Below are positions 52,051 to 59,811 of a stretch of DNA of 64,000 bases, piece by piece. Every line of letters starts with the position of its first letter. Position 1 is the first letter of the stretch. Source of the DNA: an uncultured Bacteroidota bacterium (lineage in GTDB: Bacteria > Bacteroidota > Bacteroidia > Bacteroidales > P3); the NCBI GenBank assembly GCA_902762805.1, contig CACWPQ010000010.1:1-64000 (forward strand). Reading direction: 5' to 3'. Below the pieces are notes generated by a model. That model did not search any database, was not told the origin of the DNA, and worked only from the letters and a program-made list of their open reading frames with translations. The position numbers were made by a program, and so were the translations under genes.

Positions 52051-52551
52051 TTATTCACTGATAATTTCAAGTTCGAGATTGAGTTTTATTAACGACAAAC
52101 ACATCATAACTACATCTTCATCGTCTATTTTCCCATTTTCTGCACGTAGCGATCTGCCAACCAGGTCAAAAGCTTTTTCAGGGTCCTTTTTTATGTCAAA
52201 ATAGTAATAATACCCTAATGCAAAGAGAGCTTTTCCATAATCTTTGCCTGCAGCCTTTGCCCATAAATTGACGGCCTTTTCGGTGTCTTTAGATACTCCT
52301 TTTCCATCCCAATACATTTGCCCAAGTTCAAATTCGGCCTTGGTATTACCTTTATCCGCTGCTTTGGCGAACCAGTGAGCAGCCTGCTTGTCATCTTCAT
52401 TTTGGAGGTAATACTCTCCAAGCTGCAACATACTCTCCACATTTCCATGATCAGCTTCAGCAAGAAGTCTCTTCACATCCTGACCAGCCACAGTCAGGCT
52501 GCACAGCGAGAACACTGCCGCCATAAACATTGCATACAACGATTTCCTCAT
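52051..52551 (-). CDS. Secreted Sel1-repeat protein
   Basis: 166 residues from MRKSLYAMFMAAVFSLCS, a signal peptide ending VAGQ. Repeats include GNVESMLQLGEYYLQ, GNTKAEFELGQMYWDGKGVS and DYGKALFALGYYYY. First gene of the three-gene operon. A longer reading frame upstream lacks secretory character, so this ATG is chosen. The promoter appears to be at 52934-52965, leaving a leader of about 375 nt. Confidence 0.92.
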   Translation of the reverse strand: MRKSLYAMFMAAVFSLCSLTVAGQDVKRLLAEADHGNVESMLQLGEYYLQNEDDKQAAHWFAKAADKGNTKAEFELGQMYWDGKGVSKDTEKAVNLWAKAAGKDYGKALFALGYYYYFDIKKDPEKAFDLVGRSLRAENGKIDDEDVVMMCLSLIKLNLELEIISE

Positions 52552-52930
52552 TGTCCTTTTGTGCACGGTTATATACCATCGGCCCCTCGGTTTTTGGTGC
52601 CCCGGTTCCCGCGAGGGCGTTGTCTGTAAACAGGGATAAAAAAAGAAGCGCGGGAACCAAGTTTCTTGCCACTTATCCCGCTTGTAAGGCTCTGGTACGC
52701 CCATCTACCGAGGATAAGCAGTGCCCGATGCCCACGCTGGATATATACATATACAGTAACAATGTATATATTCCACCTATGGACGTCGCAACATGCTTTT
52801 ACCGTGCGGTAGATTAGCGAATTTACCAGATTCTACAAGCCGCAGATAAACGCTGTCAACAACGTCTTCTTTCTTTTTGAACTCTCTGTCGCCCACCCCC
52901 TTGCCCTCGCGAACACCGGGCGGAACGACG
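52552..52930 (-). other. Long structured leader of the Sel1 operon
   Basis: No gene is supported in about 375 nt between promoter and first ATG. Two inverted repeats stand out: GGTTCCCGCG/CGCGGGAACC (52604-52613 and 52649-52658) and ATATATACAT/ATGTATATAT (52741-52750 and 52762-52771). A short frame (KKKEDVVDSVYLRLVESGK) has no start codon. Confidence 0.5.
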
Positions 52931-52933
52931 CTG

Positions 52934-52965
52934 CAAAAATACAAACATTTTCCCACCCAGCCAAA
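52934..52965 (-). promoter_or_regulatory. Promoter upstream of the Sel1 operon
   Basis: TTTGG at 52961-52965 (-33) and TATTTTTG at 52934-52941 (-7) on the minus strand with a 19-bp spacer; an excellent match. Confidence 0.7.
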
Positions 52966-53012
52966 TTTATTTTTCCACCCCCTGCCGCGGGCTGTCCAAC
53001 CCGTCACCTGGT

Positions 53013-53179
53013 GAGGAAGAAGAGAGGAAGAAGAGGATACCTCTAAACCGCTGAAAATCAACGGGCCAAAATCCTGCGATTTTGGCCCGTTTTTCGGTTT
53101 TTTTCAGAAAAATTTGCAGCCCGCGCGGCTATGATCTGTTGCCCTCCGTGATGATTTCGTACTCGACATTGCGCTGCAT
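53013..53179 (+). repeat. 167-bp direct repeat, copy A
   Basis: Same length and about 90% identity with 54995-55161. It includes two GAGGAAGAAGA-type units, the 12-bp hairpin 53062-53089, a T-rich tract, and the coding tail MQRNVEYEIITEGNRS read on the minus strand. The first 100 bp also match copy C at 48257. Confidence 0.85.
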
Positions 53180-53440
53180 GTGGCAGTCCAGTGGCTTGTC
53201 GGCACTCTTATGTTCAATCAGCACCCGGGTTGCAGGGATATATGCATCAATATATTGAGTGCTTCTTTTCAATTTCACAGGCTTCTGGTAGACTATATAG
53301 TCCTCGACCTTCTCGATGCCATATACCGATTCTAGCAGATGGTTCCAAAAGGACTGGTCTTTTTGCTTCTCAGACCCCTCCGTTGCCCATTTCTTGGCGA
53401 ATGCCTTAGCGGCTGCGGCTTGTTGTTTCGTGGTGAGCAT
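53129..53440 (-). pseudogene. Truncated MmeI-like N-terminal nuclease domain
   Basis: 103 residues. MLTTKQQAAAAKAFAKKWA, FWNHLLESVYGIE and IDAYIPATRVLIEHKSADK (Asp, then Glu-x-Lys of a PD-(D/E)XK site) match the N-terminus of MmeI-type restriction-methylase proteins. Those continue for hundreds of residues. Here after about 85 residues the frame enters MQRNVEYEIITEGNRS, which belongs to the 167-bp repeat. A good promoter (TATTTTTG at 53463-53470, TTTG at 53491-53494) still stands upstream, so the fragment may be expressed. It could also be a short functional nuclease, but loss of the rest is likelier. Confidence 0.75.
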
Positions 53441-53462
53441 CTTGCATCATTCTTTGAGAATG

Positions 53463-53494
53463 CAAAAATACGCATTATTTTCTATCTGTGCAAA
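53463..53494 (-). promoter_or_regulatory. Promoter of the truncated MmeI-like gene
   Basis: Minus strand -33 TTTG and -7 TATTTTTG, spacer 20 bp. Confidence 0.6.
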
Positions 53495-53539
53495 TCTTTT
53501 CTCGTTTTCGTTTGCAAAAGTACAACTGCCACATGCAGC

Positions 53540-54652
53540 CTATTTGCGTGGGGCGAGTTTTTTTGCACGTTGTTCTATCTCGGCAACGGTGCGGTCGACC
53601 ACTTCTTGGAGCTGGTAGGTGGCAACACCAAGGGGCTTGTTGATGTCTTTCAGCGACCACTCCACGATGGTCTTGTCTGTTGACTTGCAAATTATCAATC
53701 CAACTGAAGGGTTATCACCTTCGCCTCGTAGCAGATTGTCAGCGGCCGTCACATAGAAATTGAGTTTCCCCGCAAATTCAGGAATATACTTGACGGTTTT
53801 CAGTTCTATGATGACGTATCTGTGTTGCGGAATATGGTAAAAGACCAGGTCGGGGAAGAATGTTTGACCGCCGGGCATCTGTAGCTCCATTTGGCGACCA
53901 ACAAACGAGAACCCTCTTCCTAATTCCAAAAGGAAATGCGTTATGTTGGCCACCAAGGCTTCTTCCAAATCGTGTTCGTCGTATTTTCCCTTCATCGAAA
54001 GGAATTCGAAATGATAGGGGTCCTTTAGGATTTCCTTTGCCAATTCGCCTTGTGCTGTTGGTAGTGTCCGCGCGAAGTTGGTGACCGCAGCACCTTGGGT
54101 TTGAAATAGCTTCGTGTCGATGTGTGCGTTTAATTCAGGACGAGACCATCCGTAACCGGCAACTTGGTTGATGTAGAAGATGGCTTCGTCAAGCGTGGAG
54201 CACCTCGACATAATATCAATATGTTGGCCCCATGGCACACGCCCGAAAATCTTTGGCATCTCTAATTGGCCAACGCCCCGTTGGCTAATTTCAAGCCGGG
54301 AATCCAATTGGCCAATGAGACGTTGGCCATTTGCAACTTGCTTATTGTAAAACGAATACCACTGTTTCATGTATTTAACATTGGTATGGGAGAATCCTGT
54401 TGCATTGGGGAATGCTTGGCGCATGTCGAGCGCAAACTGTTTAACGATTCCTTCGCCCCAGCGTTCTTCCGCATGTAATGCAATCAAATCCCGACCAATG
54501 CTCCAGTAGAACTCGAGCATGGCCGTATTCACGCGGACAGTTGCTTTTATCTGACTTTGTCTAAACCTTTGTTTTACATCAGAAATCCATTCTACATATT
54601 CGTTGTCGGCAATCATGCCGTCGCGGTGTACAAATGTTGGTTTTTCGCTCAT
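53540..54652 (-). CDS. DUF1016 / PD-(D/E)XK nuclease-domain protein (YhcG-like)
   Basis: 370 residues from MSEKPTFVHRDG. The N-terminal DUF1016 domain covers about 20-180. The nuclease domain follows with Asp268 in FFPDLVFYH and Glu283/Lys285 in YVIIELKTVKY, complete as a PD-(D/E)XK active site. LNFYVTAADN and GLIICKSTDKTIVEWSL are standard. The ATG at 54652 is preferred because the promoter (TATCTTTG at 54675-54682) would exclude the upstream ATG. Residues 108-135 contain two short palindromic units (54264-54331), another likely in-frame insert. Cellular role unsettled; often near restriction genes. Confidence 0.92.
   Translation of the reverse strand: MSEKPTFVHRDGMIADNEYVEWISDVKQRFRQSQIKATVRVNTAMLEFYWSIGRDLIALHAEERWGEGIVKQFALDMRQAFPNATGFSHTNVKYMKQWYSFYNKQVANGQRLIGQLDSRLEISQRGVGQLEMPKIFGRVPWGQHIDIMSRCSTLDEAIFYINQVAGYGWSRPELNAHIDTKLFQTQGAAVTNFARTLPTAQGELAKEILKDPYHFEFLSMKGKYDEHDLEEALVANITHFLLELGRGFSFVGRQMELQMPGGQTFFPDLVFYHIPQHRYVIIELKTVKYIPEFAGKLNFYVTAADNLLRGEGDNPSVGLIICKSTDKTIVEWSLKDINKPLGVATYQLQEVVDRTVAEIEQRAKKLAPRK
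54264..54331. repeat. Two palindromic units inside the DUF1016 gene
   Basis: AATTGGCCAACG-CGTTGGCTAATT and, 20 bp later, AATTGGCCAATG-ACGTTGGCCATT. They encode GQRLIGQLDSRLEISQRGVG in a variable loop. Confidence 0.55.
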
Positions 54653-54674
54653 GTTACACATTGTTTTCAGGCTG

Positions 54675-54682
54675 CAAAGATA
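54675..54682 (-). promoter_or_regulatory. -7 element of the DUF1016 gene
   Basis: TATCTTTG on the minus strand, 22 nt before the ATG at 54652. Confidence 0.55.
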
Positions 54683-54743
54683 CGACTTATTTTCTTTCTG
54701 TGCAATTTTGCCTTCGAAAAATTCAGTGTGCAATCTCCGGAAT

Positions 54744-54956
54744 TTACTTCAATAGGGTGTCATAAGCCCTCTGGTGCTCTGCCACGCGGTCGATTGCCTT
54801 TTGGCGGATGTCGTCGGGGCTGAGGACGAGGAGGTCGGCGCCGAAGGCGGTGAGCTCGCGGATGAGCTCGTAGTTCTCGATGCATTCGATGCTGAAAAAG
54901 CGGCCCCTGCTCCCCTCCCATCCAAAGGCGATGGTCTGCAACGAGCGCTCCTATTT
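54744..54956 (-). pseudogene. C-terminal remnant of a WYL-domain regulator
   Basis: About 70 codons read QTIAFGWEGSRGRFFSIE, CIENYELIRELTAFGADLLV, LSPDDIRQKAIDRVAEHQRA and stop. This is the WYL-protein C-terminus (ELI.E..AFGADL.VLSP). The N-terminal HTH and the WYL core are absent; upstream sequence loses similarity and enters the 167-bp repeat copy B. WYL regulators frequently control defence genes. Confidence 0.75.
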
Positions 54957-54994
54957 CTCCCCTCTGCCGTGGGCTTCCCTACCCTTCCCCTAGA

Positions 54995-55161
54995 GAGGAA
55001 GAAGATGGGAAGAAGAGGATACCTCTAAACCACTGAAAATCAACAGACCAAAATCGTAGGATTTTAGCCCGTTTTTCGGTTTTTTTCGGAAAAATCTGTA
55101 GCCCGCGTGGCTATGACCTGTTGCCCTCTGTGATGATTTCATACTCGACATTGCGCTGCAT
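54995..55161 (+). repeat. 167-bp direct repeat, copy B
   Basis: See copy A. The hairpin arms here are CAGACCAAAATC and GATTTTAGCCCG (55044-55071), with mismatches mostly paired by G-U or compensated. Confidence 0.85.
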
Positions 55162-55210
55162 CCCCTCGAGGGGACGCAGGATGCCACGGGCAATCGTCGA
55201 GCCACCGTAT
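55107..55210 (-). pseudogene. Unidentified coding tail sharing MQRNVEYEIITEGNRS
   Basis: In frame with the repeat's tail the minus strand reads KYGGSTIARGILRPLEG and then MQRNVEYEIITEGNRS and stop, with no start codon. It looks like the last part of a lost gene. I do not recognise the family. Confidence 0.4.
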
Positions 55211-55249
55211 TTTTTTCAAAAAAACCTCCTCTATGTCGGCAAAAATGTG

Positions 55250-55257
55250 TATCTTTG
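55250..55257 (+). promoter_or_regulatory. -7 element of the EF-G paralogue gene
   Basis: TATCTTTG, 93 nt upstream of the ATG at 55351. Confidence 0.6.
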
Positions 55258-55350
55258 CCGTCCAATACCCTGTTGCCTCCGCCTTGCGATGCGGCGGCAG
55301 AGTGTTGGCAATCACATAGTTAATATAATAGTTAATATAAATATTGTACA

Positions 55351-57483
55351 ATGAAAATCTATCAGACCCAGGACATCCGCAACATCGCCCTCGTGGGCGG
55401 CGCCAAGAGCGGCAAGACCTCCATGGCCGAGGCTATGGCTTTCTGCGGCGGCTTGATCAACCGCCGTGGCACCGTGGACGGCAAGAACACCATCAGCGAC
55501 TACCGCGACATTGAGCTCGACCGCAAGTACAGCGTCGAGACCACGCTCATGTACACCGAGTACGGTGGCAAGAAGGTCAACATCCTCGATGTGCCCGGTT
55601 TTGCTGACTACCAGGGCGAGCTTGTGAGCGCCCTGAGCGTGGTCGAGGCCGCCGTCTGCGTTGTCAACGCCCAGAGCGGCGTCGAGGTGGGCACCGAAAT
55701 TGCCAACCGCTACGCTGCCAAACTCGGCACCCCCATGATCTACGCCGTCAACCACCTCGACGCCGAGAAGGCCAACTTCGACGACGCTGTGAACCAGCTG
55801 CGCGACTTTTTCGGCCCCAAGTGCTCCGTGCTCCAGTTCCCCACCAATGCCGGCCTGGGCTTCAACCAGGTGATTGACATCGTGGCCAACAAAATGCTCA
55901 CCTTCAGCGACGGCAAGATGACCGAGGCCGACATCCCCGCCGAATATGCCGACCGCGCCGAGGAAATGCGCATGGCTCTCGTCGAGGAGGCTGCCGCTGC
56001 CGACGACGCCCTCATGGAGAAATACTTCGAAAACGGCGACCTCACCCCCGAAGAACTCAGCAAGGCACTGCGCCTGGCCATCGACAAGCGCGACCTCTTC
56101 CCCATCCTCTGCACCGCCGCCAAGGAAAACCTCGGCGTGGGCCGTCTGCTCGACTTCATCAACGCCAACGTCCCCGCACCCTGCGAGGTGGCCGAGTGCA
56201 AGAAAACCCAGGGCGGCAAGGAGCTGAAGAACCTCTCCTCCAACCCCACCGTGGCCTTCGCCTTCAAGAGCGCCAAAGACAAGAACCTCGGCGAGCTGAC
56301 CTACCTCCGCATCTTCGACGGCGAGCTCAGCGAGGCCCAGGACGTCGTCAACGCCTGCAACCAGAGCAAGGAGCGCCTGAGCCAGATCCTCGTCTGCAGC
56401 GGCAAAAACCGCCAGAAAATCGAGAAAGCCTGCGCCGGCGACATCGTCTGCACCATCAAGCTCAAGGACGTCAAAATCAACCACACCCTCACCACCCCGA
56501 AGAACACCGACGACGCCGTCTGCGAGATTGAATTCCCGACACCCATCTACACCGTCGCCGTCAAGGCCGCCAACAGCAACGACGACGAGAAAGTCGGCGC
56601 CGCGCTGAAAGACCTCGTCACCTACGACCGCAGCCTCACCCTCGAAAACAGCCGCGAGCTGCGCCAGGTCATCCTCGGCTGCCAAGGCGAGCTGCACCTC
56701 AACACCGTGAAGTGGTACTTCGAAAACCAGTACAAACTCGAAGTCAACTTCACCGCCCCCAACATCCCCTACCGCGAGACCATCACCAAGAGTGCCGAGG
56801 CCATGTACCGCCACAAAAAGCAGTCGGGCGGCAGCGGCCAGTTCGGCGAGGTGCACATGCTCATCGAGCCCTACTTCGACGGCATGCCCGCACAAACCAA
56901 ATACCCCATCCGCGACACCCAGGAGTACCCGCTGGAGTGGGGCGGCAAGCTGGTCTTCAACAACTGCATCGTCGGCGGCTCGATCGACGCCCGCTTCATG
57001 CCCGCCATCCTCAAAGGCATCATGGAGAAGATGGAGCAGGGCCCCCTGACCGGCTCCTACGCCCGCGACATCGTCGTCAACATCTTCGACGGCAAGATGC
57101 ACCCCGTGGACTCCAACGAAACGGCCTTCAAAATCGCCGGCCGCACCGCCTTCCGCGAGGCCTTCAAGCAGGCTGCCCCGAAAATCAAGGAGCCTATCTA
57201 CGACGTGGCCGTCACCGTGCCGACCGAGAGCCAGGGCGGCGTGATGACCGACCTGCAGGGCCGCCGCGCCATCGTCATGGGCATGGATGCCGAAGGCAAG
57301 TACACCACGCTCAAAGCCAAAGCCCCCCTGGCCGAGATGAACCGCTACTGCACCGCCCTGAGCTCCCTCACCAGCGGACGCGGCACCTTCACCATGACCT
57401 TCAGCAGCTACGAACTCGTCCCCGCCGACGTCCAGCAGGCCCTCCTCAAGGCCTACGAGGAAGCCGCCAACGAGGAAGAGTAA
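55351..57483 (+). CDS. Elongation factor G paralogue lacking the catalytic His (EF-G2-like)
   Basis: 710 residues with EF-G domain order I-V. The G1 loop GGAKSGKTS (16-24) and G4 NHLD (134-137) keep nucleotide contacts, but G3 is DVPGFADY (80-87) where active EF-G has DTPGHVDF. The catalytic His is Phe84. Domain II and the IPYRETIT segment at the domain III/IV boundary are conserved, as is the C-terminal RGTFTMTFSSYELVP. Bacteroides EF-G2, a paralogue without GTPase activity that sustains translation in starvation, is the closest described analogue. Promoter and terminator are its own. Confidence 0.92.
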   Translation: MKIYQTQDIRNIALVGGAKSGKTSMAEAMAFCGGLINRRGTVDGKNTISDYRDIELDRKYSVETTLMYTEYGGKKVNILDVPGFADYQGELVSALSVVEAAVCVVNAQSGVEVGTEIANRYAAKLGTPMIYAVNHLDAEKANFDDAVNQLRDFFGPKCSVLQFPTNAGLGFNQVIDIVANKMLTFSDGKMTEADIPAEYADRAEEMRMALVEEAAAADDALMEKYFENGDLTPEELSKALRLAIDKRDLFPILCTAAKENLGVGRLLDFINANVPAPCEVAECKKTQGGKELKNLSSNPTVAFAFKSAKDKNLGELTYLRIFDGELSEAQDVVNACNQSKERLSQILVCSGKNRQKIEKACAGDIVCTIKLKDVKINHTLTTPKNTDDAVCEIEFPTPIYTVAVKAANSNDDEKVGAALKDLVTYDRSLTLENSRELRQVILGCQGELHLNTVKWYFENQYKLEVNFTAPNIPYRETITKSAEAMYRHKKQSGGSGQFGEVHMLIEPYFDGMPAQTKYPIRDTQEYPLEWGGKLVFNNCIVGGSIDARFMPAILKGIMEKMEQGPLTGSYARDIVVNIFDGKMHPVDSNETAFKIAGRTAFREAFKQAAPKIKEPIYDVAVTVPTESQGGVMTDLQGRRAIVMGMDAEGKYTTLKAKAPLAEMNRYCTALSSLTSGRGTFTMTFSSYELVPADVQQALLKAYEEAANEEE

Positions 57484-57539
57484 CAGCGTGCTCGCGGAGA
57501 GCAATAAAGCTACGCAGACATTATTGTCCGCATATACGA

Positions 57540-57572
57540 GAAAGCCCCGTTATTCAGCGGGGCTTTCTTTAT
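57540..57572 (+). terminator. Terminator of the EF-G paralogue gene
   Basis: GAAAGCCCCG/CGGGGCTTTC with an 8-nt loop, followed by TTTATT. Confidence 0.85.
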
Positions 57573-57684
57573 TAACATAAATTGATATTGGAATAAAAAC
57601 ATTATTAGTTTTTCTATTAATAACTTTTTGGAAAACCTTAACAACTTTTAACCGAAAAAAGTTTTCCAAGTCAACATTAATGTG

Positions 57685-57692
57685 TACTTTTG
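57685..57692 (+). promoter_or_regulatory. -7 element of the unknown/deiminase operon
   Basis: TACTTTTG, 35 nt before the ATG at 57728. Confidence 0.55.
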
Positions 57693-57727
57693 CATTCGGA
57701 ATTCAACCTAAAAAGTGATAATGCAAA

Positions 57728-58372
57728 ATGAATAGTTTCCTTAAAAGACTCAAGGATCCATTTGTGGGATTAGACAATAACAATGTGGATGACGTTCAGC
57801 ACAAATGCGCAGAACTGGCAAAAGAGTTATTCAACAATTACTACATTAAATGCAAAGACAAAAAATACTATTTGGCGGAAATTGAAATCTACTATTTTAA
57901 AGAAGGCTGTTTAAATGACAAATGGAATGAAGTGACGTACCCCAGAATGGGATATAGGGCGGGCTCTTTGTTCTACCATCTTAGCGGCATGGATATATGT
58001 TTTGAAAGCAATCTTGAAAAAAGGAAGGGTGTGCTATATGGCAAAGGTGGAGGAATATTGATTAGAAGCATTGCTGACGAATATGGAAACATTGTTGTTG
58101 GACCATTGACCTGTGTCAATGTCATGCTGAATAGTTGCAAAGGTAGGAAAATGCCTCAGTTAAAACGTCTTTCAACGAGTAGAAACATCACCCCCAAAGA
58201 GACCTATCGTTATTTAGGTGACAATGATTGGAAAATAATAGGCAATGGAAACAAGGATGGGAAGTTAAGGTTGGCTTATTTTGACAGAACAACTATCAGT
58301 GAAGAATCTTGGAATAATGCAAGGTCCTCATATTATTCAAAACGACTAAATTGCCCTACCTATCATGAATAG
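57728..58372 (+). CDS. Protein of unknown function, partner of the deiminase-Sel1 gene
   Basis: 214 residues, no signal peptide or membrane segment. Conserved-looking patches are YYLAEIEIYYF, TYPRMGYRAGSLFYHLSGMDICF, GILIRSIADEYGNIVVGPL and a basic C-terminal third. The arrangement of an acidic E-x-E strand, HxSG and GILIR faintly recalls alkyl-purine DNA glycosylase folds, but I would not assign it. It overlaps the next gene by 8 nt, so the products are likely coupled. Low GC, unlike the EF-G gene before it. Confidence 0.75.
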   Translation: MNSFLKRLKDPFVGLDNNNVDDVQHKCAELAKELFNNYYIKCKDKKYYLAEIEIYYFKEGCLNDKWNEVTYPRMGYRAGSLFYHLSGMDICFESNLEKRKGVLYGKGGGILIRSIADEYGNIVVGPLTCVNVMLNSCKGRKMPQLKRLSTSRNITPKETYRYLGDNDWKIIGNGNKDGKLRLAYFDRTTISEESWNNARSSYYSKRLNCPTYHE

Positions 58373-59582
58373 CAGTTGGAACACTTTATACGGCAAATGC
58401 AATGAGGCCATCATGGTTGATGCCTGCACAGATACCGTTTTCTTCTCGGATCTGCTGCCGAAAAAATGCCCGACGTTGTATCAAAGCCTCGATACAATTC
58501 TTACAGACAATAGCATTGACCATCGGTTGCTGACAAACACAAGGGATATTTGGTGCCGCGATTATATGCCAATCCAGACAGGCGAAAAGCGTTTTGTGTT
58601 TTATAAATACGACCCTGATTACCTGCAAACGAAATATTACCAACGTACAATTACAGATGTGAAAGGCATAGGGAACATCGATAGTTTGGGTCTGGGCGAT
58701 GCCGTGAATTTGGATTTGGTTGTTGACGGTGGGAATGTGGTGCGGTGTGGAAACAAGATTGTGATGACTGAAAAAGTGCTTTTTGAAAACAAGGATAAAC
58801 CGCATAAGGAAGTCCGAAGACTGCTTGAAGAGGCTTTCCAGAGCGACATCGTCTTTCTCCCGTGGGATAGGCATGAGTTTATGGGTCATAGTGACGGAAT
58901 CGTCCATTACATTGGCGATAATCGTGTGATGATGACAAACTATGCCGACTTTGACGTAAACATGGCCCATAGATTCAAAAAAGTTCTGGAAAAACATTTC
59001 GAAGTGATTCCTTTGTCATACAATACAAAAAGAAAGCACCAGCGCAGTTGGGCTTATATCAACTTCCTGCAGGTTGGCAGAATGGTTTTTGTTCCGCAAT
59101 TGGGAATACCTGAAGACGAACAAGCGTTGCTGCAGATATCAGAAGCAATGCCAAATTGTAAAGTGCTTGGGGTTCCGGCATTGGAGGCTGTGAGGAAAGG
59201 AGGAGCATTGAATTGCATCTCATGGAACGTGGCAACACGTCAATGGACCAATGGATTTATGGGAGAAGAGTACAGAGTGCATGGTCGTCCAATAAGCTGG
59301 ATAAAGAAGGCGGCAGAAGAAGGTCGTGCCAACTGGCAATGTAATCTGGGTGTTTGTTATTTTTACGGCGAAGGCGTTGAAAAGAACCTGTCCGAGGCTT
59401 CTAAATGGTATAAGAAGGCAGCCGAGCAAGGCAACGCAAAAGCGCAGTTCAATTTGGGTTTGGGATATTTCAAAGGGGAAGGGGTTCCGCAGGATTATGG
59501 AGAGGCGATGGGTTGTTTCGGCGCTGTTTCGGCGGTCGCTGCGGTGCGCGACGGGCACAAAAAGGGTGCAAAAGTGGGGTAG
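58365..59582 (+). CDS. Agmatine/peptidyl-arginine deiminase-family enzyme fused to Sel1 repeats
   Basis: 405 residues. Residues 1-305 form a guanidine-modifying penta-repeat enzyme: RDIWCRDYMP (Asp66), DGGNVVRCGN, FMGHSDGIVHYI (His175, Asp177) and the nucleophile Cys284 in GGALNCISWN. From 310 to about 385, Sel1 repeats follow: WIKKAAEEGRANWQCNLGVCY, FYGEGVEKNLSEASKWYKK, AAEQGNAKAQFNLGLGYFKG. The last 20 residues (AVSAVAAVRDGHKKGAKVG) do not fit a repeat and may reflect a frameshifted end. I know of no such fusion described. No signal peptide, so cytoplasmic. Substrate unknown. Confidence 0.85.
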   Translation: MNSSWNTLYGKCNEAIMVDACTDTVFFSDLLPKKCPTLYQSLDTILTDNSIDHRLLTNTRDIWCRDYMPIQTGEKRFVFYKYDPDYLQTKYYQRTITDVKGIGNIDSLGLGDAVNLDLVVDGGNVVRCGNKIVMTEKVLFENKDKPHKEVRRLLEEAFQSDIVFLPWDRHEFMGHSDGIVHYIGDNRVMMTNYADFDVNMAHRFKKVLEKHFEVIPLSYNTKRKHQRSWAYINFLQVGRMVFVPQLGIPEDEQALLQISEAMPNCKVLGVPALEAVRKGGALNCISWNVATRQWTNGFMGEEYRVHGRPISWIKKAAEEGRANWQCNLGVCYFYGEGVEKNLSEASKWYKKAAEQGNAKAQFNLGLGYFKGEGVPQDYGEAMGCFGAVSAVAAVRDGHKKGAKVG

Positions 59583-59605
59583 CCGCACGTTTCCGCGCGG
59601 CTACC
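59578..59605 (+). terminator. Hairpin at the end of the deiminase gene
   Basis: GGTAGCCGC/GCGGCTACC, 10-nt loop; it includes the stop codon. No long T-run. Confidence 0.6.
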
Positions 59606-59782
59606 CTCCGTCAAAATGATGGGAAGTGTATGCTTTTCAGTCGATTGTGCGGATTTCCATGCGGATTTCCGAACTTTTTCTGGCTGCGAAATTACGAAGT
59701 TTCAGCCACCCAAATCCTACATTTGGATGTAGTTTTTTTTCAAGTGGAGAAAAAAAATGTGCCGCCACTGGTGGAGTTTTCG

Positions 59783-59790
59783 TATTTTTG
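59783..59790 (+). promoter_or_regulatory. -7 element of the LuxR-type regulator gene
   Basis: TATTTTTG, 21 nt before the ATG at 59812; rules out the upstream in-frame ATG. Confidence 0.55.
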
Positions 59791-59811
59791 CACCTGCAAA
59801 AACACATTCCT

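Noticed and set aside
53013-55161. Insertion sequence bounded by the 167-bp repeats
   Set aside because: Repeats are direct and include hairpins and a coding tail; no transposase lies between, and terminal inverted repeats are absent.
57484-57727. Small gene between the EF-G paralogue and the unknown gene
   Set aside because: Contains only a terminator and a promoter; no open frame with a start and plausible codon use.
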